In this document: piece after piece, positions 28,145 to 38,954 of the stretch | Layout: each line of letters starts with the position of its first letter | Position numbering within the stretch: the stretch's first letter is position 1 | DNA from: Micrococcales bacterium | GTDB lineage: Bacteria > Actinomycetota > Actinomycetes > Actinomycetales > Cellulomonadaceae | Reading direction: 5' to 3' | DNA: 64,000 nucleotides | Assembly: GCA_009779195.1 (NCBI GenBank) | Contig: WRET01000007.1 | Span: forward strand, 1-64,000 | The notes under the pieces: model-generated | Told to the model about the DNA's origin: nothing | Database searches by the model: none | Seen by the model: the letters and a program-made list of their open reading frames with translations, nothing else | Translations under genes and position numbers: made by a program

Positions 28145-28500
28145 GGTTCGGCCGGGACGTCGAGGTCAGCATGGGTGACTGCCAGCTCGCGTCCGCGCAC
28201 CAGCTGTCCGGTCGTCGTACCGCACACCGGGCACTCGAGCGCGAAGAACTGGTCGATCGGCTGCTCCGCCGCGCACGACGGGCACCACACCGCCGCCTGC
28301 ACCATCTCCACGTCCAGCCGCGCGCCTGCCACGACGGTCCCGGCTGTGGCGATCGGCCACGCCCCGTCCAACGCCTCAGGCACTGCCCCCGACAGGCTCC
28401 CCACCCGGATCCCCACCGCTTCGACCCCTGTGGCACCAGCCTCGGCTGCCACCTTCTCCACAGCAGCCACCACCGACCGCAACAACCCCAGCTCGTGCAC
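28135..28500 (-). CDS. hypA: Hydrogenase nickel metallochaperone HypA (copy 2)
   Basis: MHELGLLRSVV; CPSC...CPVC zinc motif. Confidence 0.88.
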   Translation of the reverse strand: MHELGLLRSVVAAVEKVAAEAGATGVEAVGIRVGSLSGAVPEALDGAWPIATAGTVVAGARLDVEMVQAAVWCPSCAAEQPIDQFFALECPVCGTTTGQLVRGRELAVTHADLDVPAEPHG

Positions 28501-28514
28501 GCCCCCATGGTGGC

Positions 28515-29843
28515 ATGGTTCACGGGGTCGGTTCGGCGATCGGAGACCCGGTGAGCCAGCGCTGGGTGCTCGACGAGATCGTCGACGCGTACGGGGCCAC
28601 TGTCGTGGTGGAACGTGACGCGCAGGGCAGGGCGTCAGCGGCGCGCTTCGACCTGACAGGGTTGCCCAGGGTGGACGCCATGCTCACCGGACAACCCGTG
28701 GGCGGGGTTCCTGCGCTCGTAGAACGCTTGTGCGGGATCTGCCCGGCGGCGCACCACCTGGCCGGGGTCAGGGCGTTGGAGGCTCTGGCGACGACGACCC
28801 CGACCCCAGCAGGCACAGCGGTGCGGGCGCTGCTGCACCACGGCGCCACGATCGAGACCCACGCCGCGCGCCTGGCCGTCGTCGACCCGCAGGGTGCGAT
28901 GACGTTGCGGACGTTCGGCAAGGCTGCGGCGGCTGCGGCAGGGTCCCCTGGGCACTTCCCTGCGACAGCGGTCGTCGGGGGAGTGGCTGGTCTCGTGCCG
29001 TCGTCGGCCTGTGACGAGCTGGCTGCGAGCGCAGGGCCAGCCCTGGAGGCTGCTGTGGCCATCGCCGGCCAAGAGCTGAGCACCGGGGCGGCCGGGCACC
29101 CCTACCGGGGTGCGGACGTCGCCTTGGTGGGCTCTGACGGCCATCCGGACCTGCTGGGCGAACGGCTGAGGGTGGTCGCGGCCGACGGGACCGTCGTCGA
29201 ACCGTCCGCCGCGCCCGCTGGGTGGGACGACCTCGTCGTCGAGTCGGTCCCCGGTGCCCCCGCACCACGTCCCTACCTGGTCGCGCTCGGTCCGAGCGAC
29301 GGCGGGTACAGGGTGGGCCCGGTCTCCCAGCTGCGGGTCGGCACGTTGACCACACCTGTGGCCGCTGGGCTGCAGGCACAGTGGGCAGCAGCGGGAGCAG
29401 GGGCGCGTGTGGCACGGGCCATCATCACCGTGCACTGCGTGGAGGCAGTCGCAGCAGCAGTGTCTGGCGGGACGCTCACCGAAGGGGACCCGCAGGCCGC
29501 CCCCGGCGGGTTCGACCAGCCCGGGGTGGGTGTGGGTTGGGCGGACGGTCCACGGGGCCTGCTCGTCCACCGCTACGTCACCGACGGCAGCGGAACACTG
29601 ACCCAGGCGATGATCCTCACTCCGACGGCCCAGAACGAACGCTGGCTCGCCGAGCTGTTGCTGGACGCTGTCGACCACCCGGGCGCTGCCGGCGCCGATG
29701 GTGTCGTAGCAGGTCAGCCCGCGTTGGAGGAAGCCGTCCGCGAGGCGGACCCGTGCCTGCCGGTCACCAGCGCCCCCATCGGGGGGATGGGTCTGACGGT
29801 GGCGACCGTGGCAGCATCTGAACCCCGACGAGGGAGCAGCTAG
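28515..29843 (+). CDS. Degenerate [NiFe]-hydrogenase large-subunit paralogue (HupK/HoxV-like, probable maturation scaffold)
   Basis: Retains L1-like VERLCGICPAAHHLAG; C-terminal L2-like EADPCLPVTSAP keeps one Cys only. Confidence 0.75.
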   Translation: MVHGVGSAIGDPVSQRWVLDEIVDAYGATVVVERDAQGRASAARFDLTGLPRVDAMLTGQPVGGVPALVERLCGICPAAHHLAGVRALEALATTTPTPAGTAVRALLHHGATIETHAARLAVVDPQGAMTLRTFGKAAAAAAGSPGHFPATAVVGGVAGLVPSSACDELAASAGPALEAAVAIAGQELSTGAAGHPYRGADVALVGSDGHPDLLGERLRVVAADGTVVEPSAAPAGWDDLVVESVPGAPAPRPYLVALGPSDGGYRVGPVSQLRVGTLTTPVAAGLQAQWAAAGAGARVARAIITVHCVEAVAAAVSGGTLTEGDPQAAPGGFDQPGVGVGWADGPRGLLVHRYVTDGSGTLTQAMILTPTAQNERWLAELLLDAVDHPGAAGADGVVAGQPALEEAVREADPCLPVTSAPIGGMGLTVATVAASEPRRGSS

Positions 29844-30098
29844 ATGTGCGTGTCGATCCCCGCCCGGATCGTGCAGATCACCGAGGGCGCGATGACGATG
29901 GCCGAGGTCGAGGTGGCCGGCCAGGTCGAGACCTGCTGCCTGGCGTACCTGCCGGACGCCGGGGTGGGTGACCACGTGCTGGTCCAGAACGGGTTCGCTG
30001 TGGAGCTGCTCGACCCCCAGGCCGCCGCGGAGTCGCTGGCCGCGTTCGTGGCCTTGGGGCTGGTCCCCGGGGGCGCAGCCCTCGGCGACGAAGGCTGA
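29844..30098 (+). CDS. hypC: HypC/HupF-type maturation chaperone (copy 1)
   Basis: MCVSIPARIVQI...AYLPDAGVGDHVLVQNGFAVELLD. Confidence 0.88.
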   Translation: MCVSIPARIVQITEGAMTMAEVEVAGQVETCCLAYLPDAGVGDHVLVQNGFAVELLDPQAAAESLAAFVALGLVPGGAALGDEG

Positions 30099-30109
30099 AC
30101 GGTCTCGCT

Positions 30110-32491
30110 GTGCGGCGCACGCTGCTGGTCACGGGGGTCGTCCAAGGCGTCGGTTTCCGTCCGCACGTCTACCGGCTGGCTGTCGGTCTGGGTGTGGTCG
30201 GTTCGGTGCGTAACACCGCAGCAGGGGTGGTGGTCGACGCGCAGGCACCAGCGGCGGTCCTTGACGAGCTGGCCCGGCGCATCGCGTCCGACGCCCCGCC
30301 GCTGGCTGAGATCCGCTCGGTACGCACCCAGGACGAGACCAGCGACGACCCAGACCTCGCTGGTTTCGCCATCGTCGCCTCAGCAGACGCCGACGGGCCC
30401 CGCGCCACCGTCCCACCCGACTGCGCGGTGTGCGACGACTGCCTCACCGAGCTGTTCGACCCGGCTGACCGCCGCTACCGCCATCCGTTCATCACCTGCA
30501 CGAACTGCGGCCCACGGTTCACGATCATCACCGGTGTCCCCTACGACCGCCCGAAAACCTCGATGGCCGCCTTTGCCATGTGCCCGGCCTGCGCCGGGGA
30601 GTACCAGGACCCCGCCGACCGCCGGTTCCACGCCCAGCCCGTGGCCTGCCCCGGCTGCGGCCCCCACCTGTGGACCGACGACGGCACCGGCCGCGGCACC
30701 CCCGGGGACGAGACCGCCCTCGCACAGGCCCAGCAGGTCCTGGCCGACGGCGGGACTGTTGCGGTCAAAGGTCTGGGCGGGTACCACCTGGCGTGCCGTG
30801 CCGACGACGAGAGCGCCGTGCAGCGGCTACGGGACCGCAAGCACCGCCCCGACAAACCCTTCGCCCTCATGGCCGTCGACCTGGCCTCCGCGAAGCGCCT
30901 CGTGACGCTCGACGAGCCGGCAGCCGCGCTCCTGACCGACCCTGCCCGTCCTGTCGTCCTGGCCCCTCGTCGGCCGGGTGCCCTGGTGGCTGACGCTGTG
31001 GCCCCCGGAACGCCTGAGCTTGGCGTCATGCTCGCCTACACCCCGGTGCACCACCTGCTCATGCACCCAGGCCCCTCAGGTGCACCGGTGTGCGACGTGC
31101 TCGTCATGACCTCGGCGAACCTGTCCGACGAACCGCTGTGCTACCGCGACGACCAGGCGGACCTGTTGCTCACCCTGGCTGACCTGGTGCTGGGTCACGA
31201 CCGGCCTATCGTCACCCCCTGCGACGACTCGGTGTTCCGTGTGGTCGACGGACAGCCGTACCCCGTACGACGTTCGCGCGGCCACACCCCCCTGCCGGTG
31301 CGGCTGGACCACGCCGGCCCAGCCACGTTCGCCGTGGGCGCCGAGCTGAAGAACACTGTGTGCGTCCTCGACGGCCGCGACGCCGTGTGCTCCCAGCACC
31401 TGGGAGACATGGCCGGCTGGGAGTCGCAGCAGGTGCTCGCCGCGACATCCGCGCACGTCATGGACCTGTACGAGGTCGGTGCGACCCGTTGGGCCGCCGA
31501 CGCCCACCCCGCCTACCAGACCCGTGCCTGGGCGCAGCGCTTCGCCCAGGTCCCGCTCGTCGAGGTCCAGCACCACCGCGCCCACGTCGCGTCGCTGCTG
31601 GCCGAGAACCACCTTGTCGGCACGCCGCTGCTCGCCGCCTGTTTCGACGGCACCGGCTATGGCGACGACGGCGCCGCCTGGGGAGGTGAGTGGCTCCTCG
31701 CCGACGAGCACGTCCCCCAGCGCGGTCAGTCGGCCATTGCACGTGTGGCGTCGTTGGCGCCTGTCGCCATGGTCGGCGGCGACCGTGCTGTCCGCGAACC
31801 GTGGCGTCTGGCCCTCGCCCACCTCCACCACGCCGGTGTCGACTGGTCCGACGACCTGCCCCCGGTTGCCCACGCCGACCCGTCGGCCCGCCAGGTCCTG
31901 GCCCAGCTCCTGGACCGCTGGACCCCCGCAGCACGAGGAACCGTCCCTGGCGTCGTGGCGACGACGTCCATGGGCCGCCTGTTCGACGCTGTCGCATCCC
32001 TGCTCGGCGTCCGCCACGAGATCACCTACGAAGCCCAGGCGGCTGTCGACCTGGAGACCCTCGCAGCCACCGCCATACCCGGGTCAGACCCGTTGCGCTG
32101 GACGGGTGACCAGGGTGTCGCCAGCGCAGGTGGTTGGGGCCCGGCTACCAGCCAATACCTTGGTGACCAGCGTAGACACATCCTCGACCCGGCCGGAGCC
32201 ATCGCGGCGTTGGTCCGTGGACTCGCAGATGGTCAGGACCGGGCCGCGCTCGCGCTAGGGTTCCATGTCTGGGTGTGCCGTGCCGTGGTGGCTGCGGCGC
32301 AGCACGTCCGCACAACCCACGTCGGGCTGACCGGCGGGGTGTTCGCCAATGTGCTTCTCGTGCGCCAGTGCACCGCGCTGCTGCACGAGGCAGGGTTCGA
32401 GGTGGTCCGCCACCACCTGGTGCCGTGCAACGACGGTGGTCTGAGCCTCGGCCAGGCTGTCCTGGCGGCCGCGCACGACGTGAGTCGCTGA
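30110..32491 (+). CDS. hypF: Carbamoyltransferase HypF
   Basis: Acylphosphatase GVVQGVGFRPHVYRLA, zinc fingers CAVCDDCLTEL and CTNCGPRF, Sua5-like KGLGGYHLAC, kinase-like VQHHRAHVASLLAEN. Confidence 0.95.
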   Translation: MRRTLLVTGVVQGVGFRPHVYRLAVGLGVVGSVRNTAAGVVVDAQAPAAVLDELARRIASDAPPLAEIRSVRTQDETSDDPDLAGFAIVASADADGPRATVPPDCAVCDDCLTELFDPADRRYRHPFITCTNCGPRFTIITGVPYDRPKTSMAAFAMCPACAGEYQDPADRRFHAQPVACPGCGPHLWTDDGTGRGTPGDETALAQAQQVLADGGTVAVKGLGGYHLACRADDESAVQRLRDRKHRPDKPFALMAVDLASAKRLVTLDEPAAALLTDPARPVVLAPRRPGALVADAVAPGTPELGVMLAYTPVHHLLMHPGPSGAPVCDVLVMTSANLSDEPLCYRDDQADLLLTLADLVLGHDRPIVTPCDDSVFRVVDGQPYPVRRSRGHTPLPVRLDHAGPATFAVGAELKNTVCVLDGRDAVCSQHLGDMAGWESQQVLAATSAHVMDLYEVGATRWAADAHPAYQTRAWAQRFAQVPLVEVQHHRAHVASLLAENHLVGTPLLAACFDGTGYGDDGAAWGGEWLLADEHVPQRGQSAIARVASLAPVAMVGGDRAVREPWRLALAHLHHAGVDWSDDLPPVAHADPSARQVLAQLLDRWTPAARGTVPGVVATTSMGRLFDAVASLLGVRHEITYEAQAAVDLETLAATAIPGSDPLRWTGDQGVASAGGWGPATSQYLGDQRRHILDPAGAIAALVRGLADGQDRAALALGFHVWVCRAVVAAAQHVRTTHVGLTGGVFANVLLVRQCTALLHEAGFEVVRHHLVPCNDGGLSLGQAVLAAAHDVSR

Positions 32492-32513
32492 TCACACCAG
32501 AAGGGATGACGGT

Positions 32514-32836
32514 ATGTGCCTGGGGATCCCCGGCAAGGTGGTGCGGATCTGGGACGACCGCGGCACCCTCATGGCCGACGTCGACTTCGGCGGAGCCACC
32601 AAAGACGTGTGCCTGGCCTACCTGCCTGACCTGCAGGTCGGTGACTACACCATCGTCCACGCCGGTTTCGCGCTCACCCAGCTCGACGAGGAGTCGGCCA
32701 TCGCCTCGCTCACCGCGTTCCGCGAGCTGGGCATGCTGGAGGCCGAGCTCGGTATCACCTTCAGCGACGGCGAACCTCCAGAGGCCCGCGTTGTCGAGAC
32801 CCCCGCCGCGGAGACACCCGCTGTCGAGGAGACACT

Positions 32837-32840
<4 letters not shown>
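32514..32840 (+). CDS. hypC: HypC maturation chaperone (copy 2)
   Basis: [12 protein letters not shown]...[31 protein letters not shown]. Confidence 0.92.
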
Positions 32841-33939
<1,099 letters not shown>

Positions 33940-33940
<1 letters not shown>

Positions 33941-35016
33941 TGTCACAGGACCTGCCGATCGCCCCGCTCGACGTGACCGCGTGGACGTGCCCGGTGCCGT
34001 TGCGGCACACGGACACGATCGTCTTGGGCCACGGTGGTGGGGGAGTGCTGTCAGGCGAGCTGATCGAGCACCTGTTCCTGCCTGCCCTGGGCGGTGCGAC
34101 CAACGCGGAGATGCGTGACTCAGCAGTCCTCGACGCCCCAGGTGGTCGACGTCTGGCGTTCACCACTGACTCCTATGTCGTCTCGCCGCTGTTCTTCCCC
34201 GGTGGGTGCATCGGCGACCTGGCGGTCAACGGCACGATCAACGACCTGGCCATGTCCGGTGCCCAGCCGTTAGCCCTGTCCGCAGGGTTCATCTTGGAAG
34301 AGGGTCTGGCCACTGACGTCCTGGGCCGTGTGGCCACCGCGATGGGCGCCGCGGCTCGTGCGGCGGGGGTGCCGGTCGTCACCGGTGACACCAAAGTCGT
34401 CGACCGCGGCAAAGCCGACCAGCTGTTCGTCAACACCGCAGGTATCGGTGTGGTCCCCGACGGGGTCGACGTGCGTCCGTCGCGTGCCACCCCCGGCGAT
34501 GTCGTCCTGGTCTCTGGCAATGTCGGTGAGCATGGTGTGGCGGTCATGTCGCTGCGCGAGGGTATCGAGTTCGGAACGACCCTGGCCTCGGACACCGCGC
34601 CGCTGCACGGCCTGGTCGCAGCCCTGCTCGCCGCTGTGCCCGAGGTGCACGTCCTGCGTGACCCCACCCGCGGTGGTGTCGCCGGAACCCTGTGCGAGAT
34701 CGCCGAGGTCGCCGACGTCGGTGTCGAGCTCGAAGAGCCCGCCGTCCCCGTCCCCGAAGCAGTGGCGGCCGCGTGCGGTTTCCTCGGGCTCGACCCCCTG
34801 CACGTGGCCAACGAAGGCAAGCTCGTCACCATCGTCCCGGCCGCCCACGCCGACGCAGCCCTCGCGGCTCTCCAGTCCCACCCCCTGGGCACCCACGCCG
34901 CCATCATCGGCACCGTCGTACCCGACCACCCCGGGCTCCTCGTCGCCCGTTCTTCCCTCGGCGCCGGACGCGTCGTCTCCCGTCCGTTGGGCGAACAGCT
35001 CCCTCGCATCTGCTGA
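33940..35016 (+). CDS. hypE: Hydrogenase maturation protein HypE
   Basis: GHGGGGVLSGELIEHLF, TTDSYVVSPLFFPGGCIGDLAVNGTINDLAMSGA, C-terminal PRIC*. Confidence 0.95.
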
Positions 35017-35190
35017 CCGGTTGGGCAGTCGCACACGGCCGGTCCGGATTTTGCACGTCGTGGGCGAGAGGGTGCACAACCACCTCGGTGACGTTCCTCG
35101 TCTGCGGTCGGTGGGTACTCGAATCTCCGCCCGTGGGTCCCTACGGCCTCATCACGAGTGTTCTCGGGCCGTTCGGATCGTCTAGGGGAC

Positions 35191-35250
35191 CCTTCCGCAC
35201 CGGCCGGTGGCGTAGCCGCCAGGGCCGATCGCCGAGCGGAAGGCTGGCGG
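35191..35250 (+). promoter_or_regulatory. Possible structured (pseudoknot-like) leader upstream of pilin-like gene
   Basis: Interleaved complementary segments: CCTTCCGC (35191-35198)/GCGGAAGG (35236-35243) and CCGCCAG (35216-35222)/CTGGCGG (35244-35250), ending about 20 nt before ATG 35271. Confidence 0.3.
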
Positions 35251-35270
35251 ACCGAAAGGAACGAGCGGGC

Positions 35271-37001
35271 ATGATGCACGACACCTTGCAGCGCCGTGGT
35301 AACGGCATCGTCGGTGACCAAGGGATGAGCTTAGTGGCGGTCATCGCTGTGACCGCCATCATCGCCACGGTGGTGATCGCCGGGACGGCGGTGGCGCTGA
35401 GCTCGAACAGGTTGGGCAGGCACACTGCCGACTGGTCCGCGGCGCTCGCCGCCGCCTACGCCGGGGTGGAGGACTACCGCTCGAACCTGACCAACGAGCC
35501 GGACTACTGGCGCTACGGCGACCCGACCGCCCCGTTCACCATCGCCAGCGGCAGCTCGGCAGTGGTGCTCCCGCCAGTGCCGAACCCGGCGTTCGGGCTC
35601 GGGGCCGCAGGCACCTGGGCCACAGTGAGGGGCAGCGACGCCAAGTTCCGCTACGAGGTGGACACGTCGACCTACCTGACCAACGGGCTGATCCGGGTAC
35701 GGGCGACCGGTGCGGTCGGTGACGAGACCCGTTCGGTGGTCGCATCGATCACCCAGGACGGTTTTATCAAGTTCTTGTACTGGACCGACTACGAGGTGTC
35801 GTCGGTGTTCGTCGACCAGACCGCCTGCAAGGCCAACAACTGGGACACGGTGCACAACCGGCTGAAGTACGCCTGGGAGGGCCGCGACAAGGACCAGTGC
35901 GGCGTCATCCAGTTCTCTCAGAGGGACGTCATCGACGGACCGATGTACACCAACGACCACCCGACGATCTGCGGGGGCAAGTTCAACGACGTCGTGTACA
36001 CGATGACGCCCAAGAACCCCAAGTACGAGCTGCCCGCTGGCTGTTCGAAACCCAGCTTTGCTGTTCCTGACAGCCCCACGTCCCCGGACGTGCGGATCGA
36101 CCTTCCGCCGACCAACGCGGAGATGAAGCGCGAGACCCGCTACGACCTCGGCACGAGCCCAGGGTGCCTGTACACCGGGCCGACGTCGATCACGTTCACC
36201 AGCGACGGCTACATGCAGGTCCGCTCGCCGTGGACCAAGTTCACCCAGACAGCCGGCGCTGGTTCGACGTCCGGGCTCAACCCTTCGCGCTGCGGGACCC
36301 CGGGCACGGCGGCCGGACAGCTCGCCAGCTCCGGCGGGGCCAAGGTGCCGGTGGTCGAAGGGAACCTCGTGTTCGTGCAGAGCGTGCCGACTGCGACGAC
36401 GGACGTCAACTATTCACCGCAGACCCCGGAGGCGGTCCGGTGCACCACGAACGGTCTGGGCTACCCGGCGTCCAACGAGTCTGCGCCCGCCGGCACCTAC
36501 GGCTGCACGGTCGGTGACGTGTTCGTCTCGGGGGTGGTGCGTGGCCATATGACTGTCGCCTCGGAGAACAACCTCTGGGTGGTCGGCGACATCACCTACG
36601 CCGGATCGGACGACGTCCTGGGACTCGTCGGCCAGAAGGCGGTGATGGTGTGGCACCCTGTCCGGTCCAACGACACGAACGTGCTGCCTGGCACCAACCG
36701 CACGATCAACGCCGCCATCTTGTCGGTCGCTGGGACCTTCCAGGTCCAGAACTATGACCGCGGCACCCCGACCGGCGTCCTGGACGTGCACGGGTCGATC
36801 GCCCAGAAATACCGTGGCCCGGTCGGCGCCAGCTACACCGACGGGGTGATCGCCCACGGCTACGACAAGAGCTACCACTACGACTCACGCTTCAAGACGA
36901 TCTCGCCGCCCAAGTTCCTCAAAGCGACGGCTATCACCTTCCAGACCAGCCAGATCGCCGAAGTCTCCGCGGCCTTCGACGCCACAGGCGTCGATCGCTG
37001 A
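35271..37001 (+). CDS. Pilin-like/PilX-like surface protein with N-terminal type IV pilin-like hydrophobic segment
   Basis: GDQGMSLVAVIAVTAIIATVVIAGTAVAL after a short leader, then a large extracellular domain. Confidence 0.6.
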   Translation: MMHDTLQRRGNGIVGDQGMSLVAVIAVTAIIATVVIAGTAVALSSNRLGRHTADWSAALAAAYAGVEDYRSNLTNEPDYWRYGDPTAPFTIASGSSAVVLPPVPNPAFGLGAAGTWATVRGSDAKFRYEVDTSTYLTNGLIRVRATGAVGDETRSVVASITQDGFIKFLYWTDYEVSSVFVDQTACKANNWDTVHNRLKYAWEGRDKDQCGVIQFSQRDVIDGPMYTNDHPTICGGKFNDVVYTMTPKNPKYELPAGCSKPSFAVPDSPTSPDVRIDLPPTNAEMKRETRYDLGTSPGCLYTGPTSITFTSDGYMQVRSPWTKFTQTAGAGSTSGLNPSRCGTPGTAAGQLASSGGAKVPVVEGNLVFVQSVPTATTDVNYSPQTPEAVRCTTNGLGYPASNESAPAGTYGCTVGDVFVSGVVRGHMTVASENNLWVVGDITYAGSDDVLGLVGQKAVMVWHPVRSNDTNVLPGTNRTINAAILSVAGTFQVQNYDRGTPTGVLDVHGSIAQKYRGPVGASYTDGVIAHGYDKSYHYDSRFKTISPPKFLKATAITFQTSQIAEVSAAFDATGVDR

Positions 37002-37082
37002 GGCCCCAAGGGCGTCTCGGAGGGGCGAACGTGTGGCGTTGGGCCGAGCAGACGGTTTGAGGGCAATAGTCCGGTCTAGGAT

Positions 37083-38954
37083 GTGCTGGTGCTCTCCGGG
37101 GATGTGTTGTCGCAGTGGTTGCAGCGTCGGCACGGGTCAGTGGTCCAGGGGCCGGTTGTCTCGTTGAGCCGCAGCGGGTTGCTGCGGGTGTCTGAGTCCC
37201 AGTCGCGCCCGGCCCGGGTGGAGCTGCCGGTGGTCCACGGGGGGCAGGCAGCGGTGGTCCGGGTGGTGGACCCCAACGGTGCCCAGCTGGCGCTGCGGGT
37301 GCAGGCCGTGTCGTCGGCGGAGGAGAAGTCGCGCCAGATGGAGCGGCTGGTCAACATGACGACGGTGGCCGTGGCTGCGCGTGAACGTCCCGACCGGTTC
37401 CCGGCGGTGCTGCCCGTGGTGGAGTCGTTCGTGCTGACCGTCCCCGGTGACCAGATCCCGGTGACCGGCGGGGACCTGGAGTACGAGCTGTGGTGCGACC
37501 TCATGCCCTGGTGCCCTGGCGACCTCAACCAATGGGCACAGGCCAACCCGCTGGCTGGGCGGCACCCCGGTGCGGTGCTCGGCGCTTTCTTGCCGTTGCT
37601 GGCCACGGTGCGGGCGGTCCACGAGGACCTGGGTATCGTGCACCGCGACATCACCCCGAACAACGTGCTGGTGGACGACCAAGGCCGGTTGCTGCTGGCT
37701 GACTGGGGTATCGCCCACGGCCTGGCCGCCAACCAGACCTCGACCTACACCCAGCTGGTCGGCAACCGCGGGTTCTCCCTGCCGCCGGAGATGCTCGCCG
37801 GGGACCCGGCAGTGGGCCGGTACACCGACGCGTGGTACCTGGGTTCGTTGCTGTCGTGGATGCTGACCGACCAGCCGCCAGGCCCCCAGCACGGCCCCGG
37901 CTGGCTACCTCCAGGGCTGCCAGGAGGACCAGCCGGCGAGCAGGTCCAAGCCGTCGTACGGGGGTTGTGCTGGGCCGACCCACGCGGACGTATGGACCTG
38001 GGACAAGCCCAGACCCTGCTGGCCGAAGCCGCAGCCGGCCGCGCATCGGTGAGCACGTTCGCTCCCGCCCCTTCGGCGTCTGTTGCCACGACGCCCCTGC
38101 ACGCTGGGAGCGCGACCTACCCGACCACTCGTTACCCAGCGGGCACCCACCCGACGGCCAACCACTCCGTCCACGCCTTTGCCCAGGCCCCCAGCCGCGG
38201 CCAGTACCCCATCGACGACCGTGTGACCTCGCCGTCTGACCGACCAGCCAAGGCAGGGACCGGGCGGCGCGTGGCCGTGGCCACGGCCGTGGTCGTCGCG
38301 CTGGTCCTGGTCGCAGGCTCGGCGTGGGGGGTGGTCAGGCTCGCCGCTTGGGCGAGCACCAACACCCCCGCGGCCGCACCGTCCTCCCACACCCCGACCC
38401 GCCCCCCGGTGGGTTCCGGCGGGTCAGGCCAGAGCGACGACGGACCAAGCCAGAACGACGAGCAGGATCCGGCTGTCTCAGGTCCGACCTACTCCGCCGA
38501 CCGCCTGGAGCGGATCGTCGACGACCTTGTCGAGGCTGCCGGCACCACCCAGTTCACATGGGTCGTCTTCTACGACGGCTACACGATCGCCCTCGCCCCG
38601 AAAGAGCCGGGCTCGCCCTATCTCGACGAGTTCACCTGGCGTGCTGGCAAGGTCGCCCAGAAACCGGCCACCACCCAGCCGACCGCTGGGGATGTGCCGA
38701 AGATGCTGTTCGACCTCACGAAGGTGGACTGGACGGTGGTCGAGCCGCTGCTCGCCACAGTCCCCGAACACGCCCCCGACGAGAAGGTCGGTTACGTCTC
38801 GGTCCACCGTCCGGGAACCATGATGACCTCCTACAGCTGGGTCTTCGTCTACGGTGTCACGACCGAGACGATGTTCACCGTGGCCATGACCGGCGACTAC
38901 CACAATTCGATGATCGCAGCCGACTCCTCCGGCACCATCGTCAAGGTCTTCTGA
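37083..38954 (+). CDS. Atypical membrane Ser/Thr protein kinase-like protein, paralogue of the 9218-11038 gene
   Basis: VLSGDVLSQWLQ..., HRDITPNNVLVDDQGRLLLADWGIAH, GNRGFSLPPEMLAGDPAVGRYTDAWYLGSL; TM and extracellular domain. Confidence 0.8.
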   Translation: MLVLSGDVLSQWLQRRHGSVVQGPVVSLSRSGLLRVSESQSRPARVELPVVHGGQAAVVRVVDPNGAQLALRVQAVSSAEEKSRQMERLVNMTTVAVAARERPDRFPAVLPVVESFVLTVPGDQIPVTGGDLEYELWCDLMPWCPGDLNQWAQANPLAGRHPGAVLGAFLPLLATVRAVHEDLGIVHRDITPNNVLVDDQGRLLLADWGIAHGLAANQTSTYTQLVGNRGFSLPPEMLAGDPAVGRYTDAWYLGSLLSWMLTDQPPGPQHGPGWLPPGLPGGPAGEQVQAVVRGLCWADPRGRMDLGQAQTLLAEAAAGRASVSTFAPAPSASVATTPLHAGSATYPTTRYPAGTHPTANHSVHAFAQAPSRGQYPIDDRVTSPSDRPAKAGTGRRVAVATAVVVALVLVAGSAWGVVRLAAWASTNTPAAAPSSHTPTRPPVGSGGSGQSDDGPSQNDEQDPAVSGPTYSADRLERIVDDLVEAAGTTQFTWVVFYDGYTIALAPKEPGSPYLDEFTWRAGKVAQKPATTQPTAGDVPKMLFDLTKVDWTVVEPLLATVPEHAPDEKVGYVSVHRPGTMMTSYSWVFVYGVTTETMFTVAMTGDYHNSMIAADSSGTIVKVF

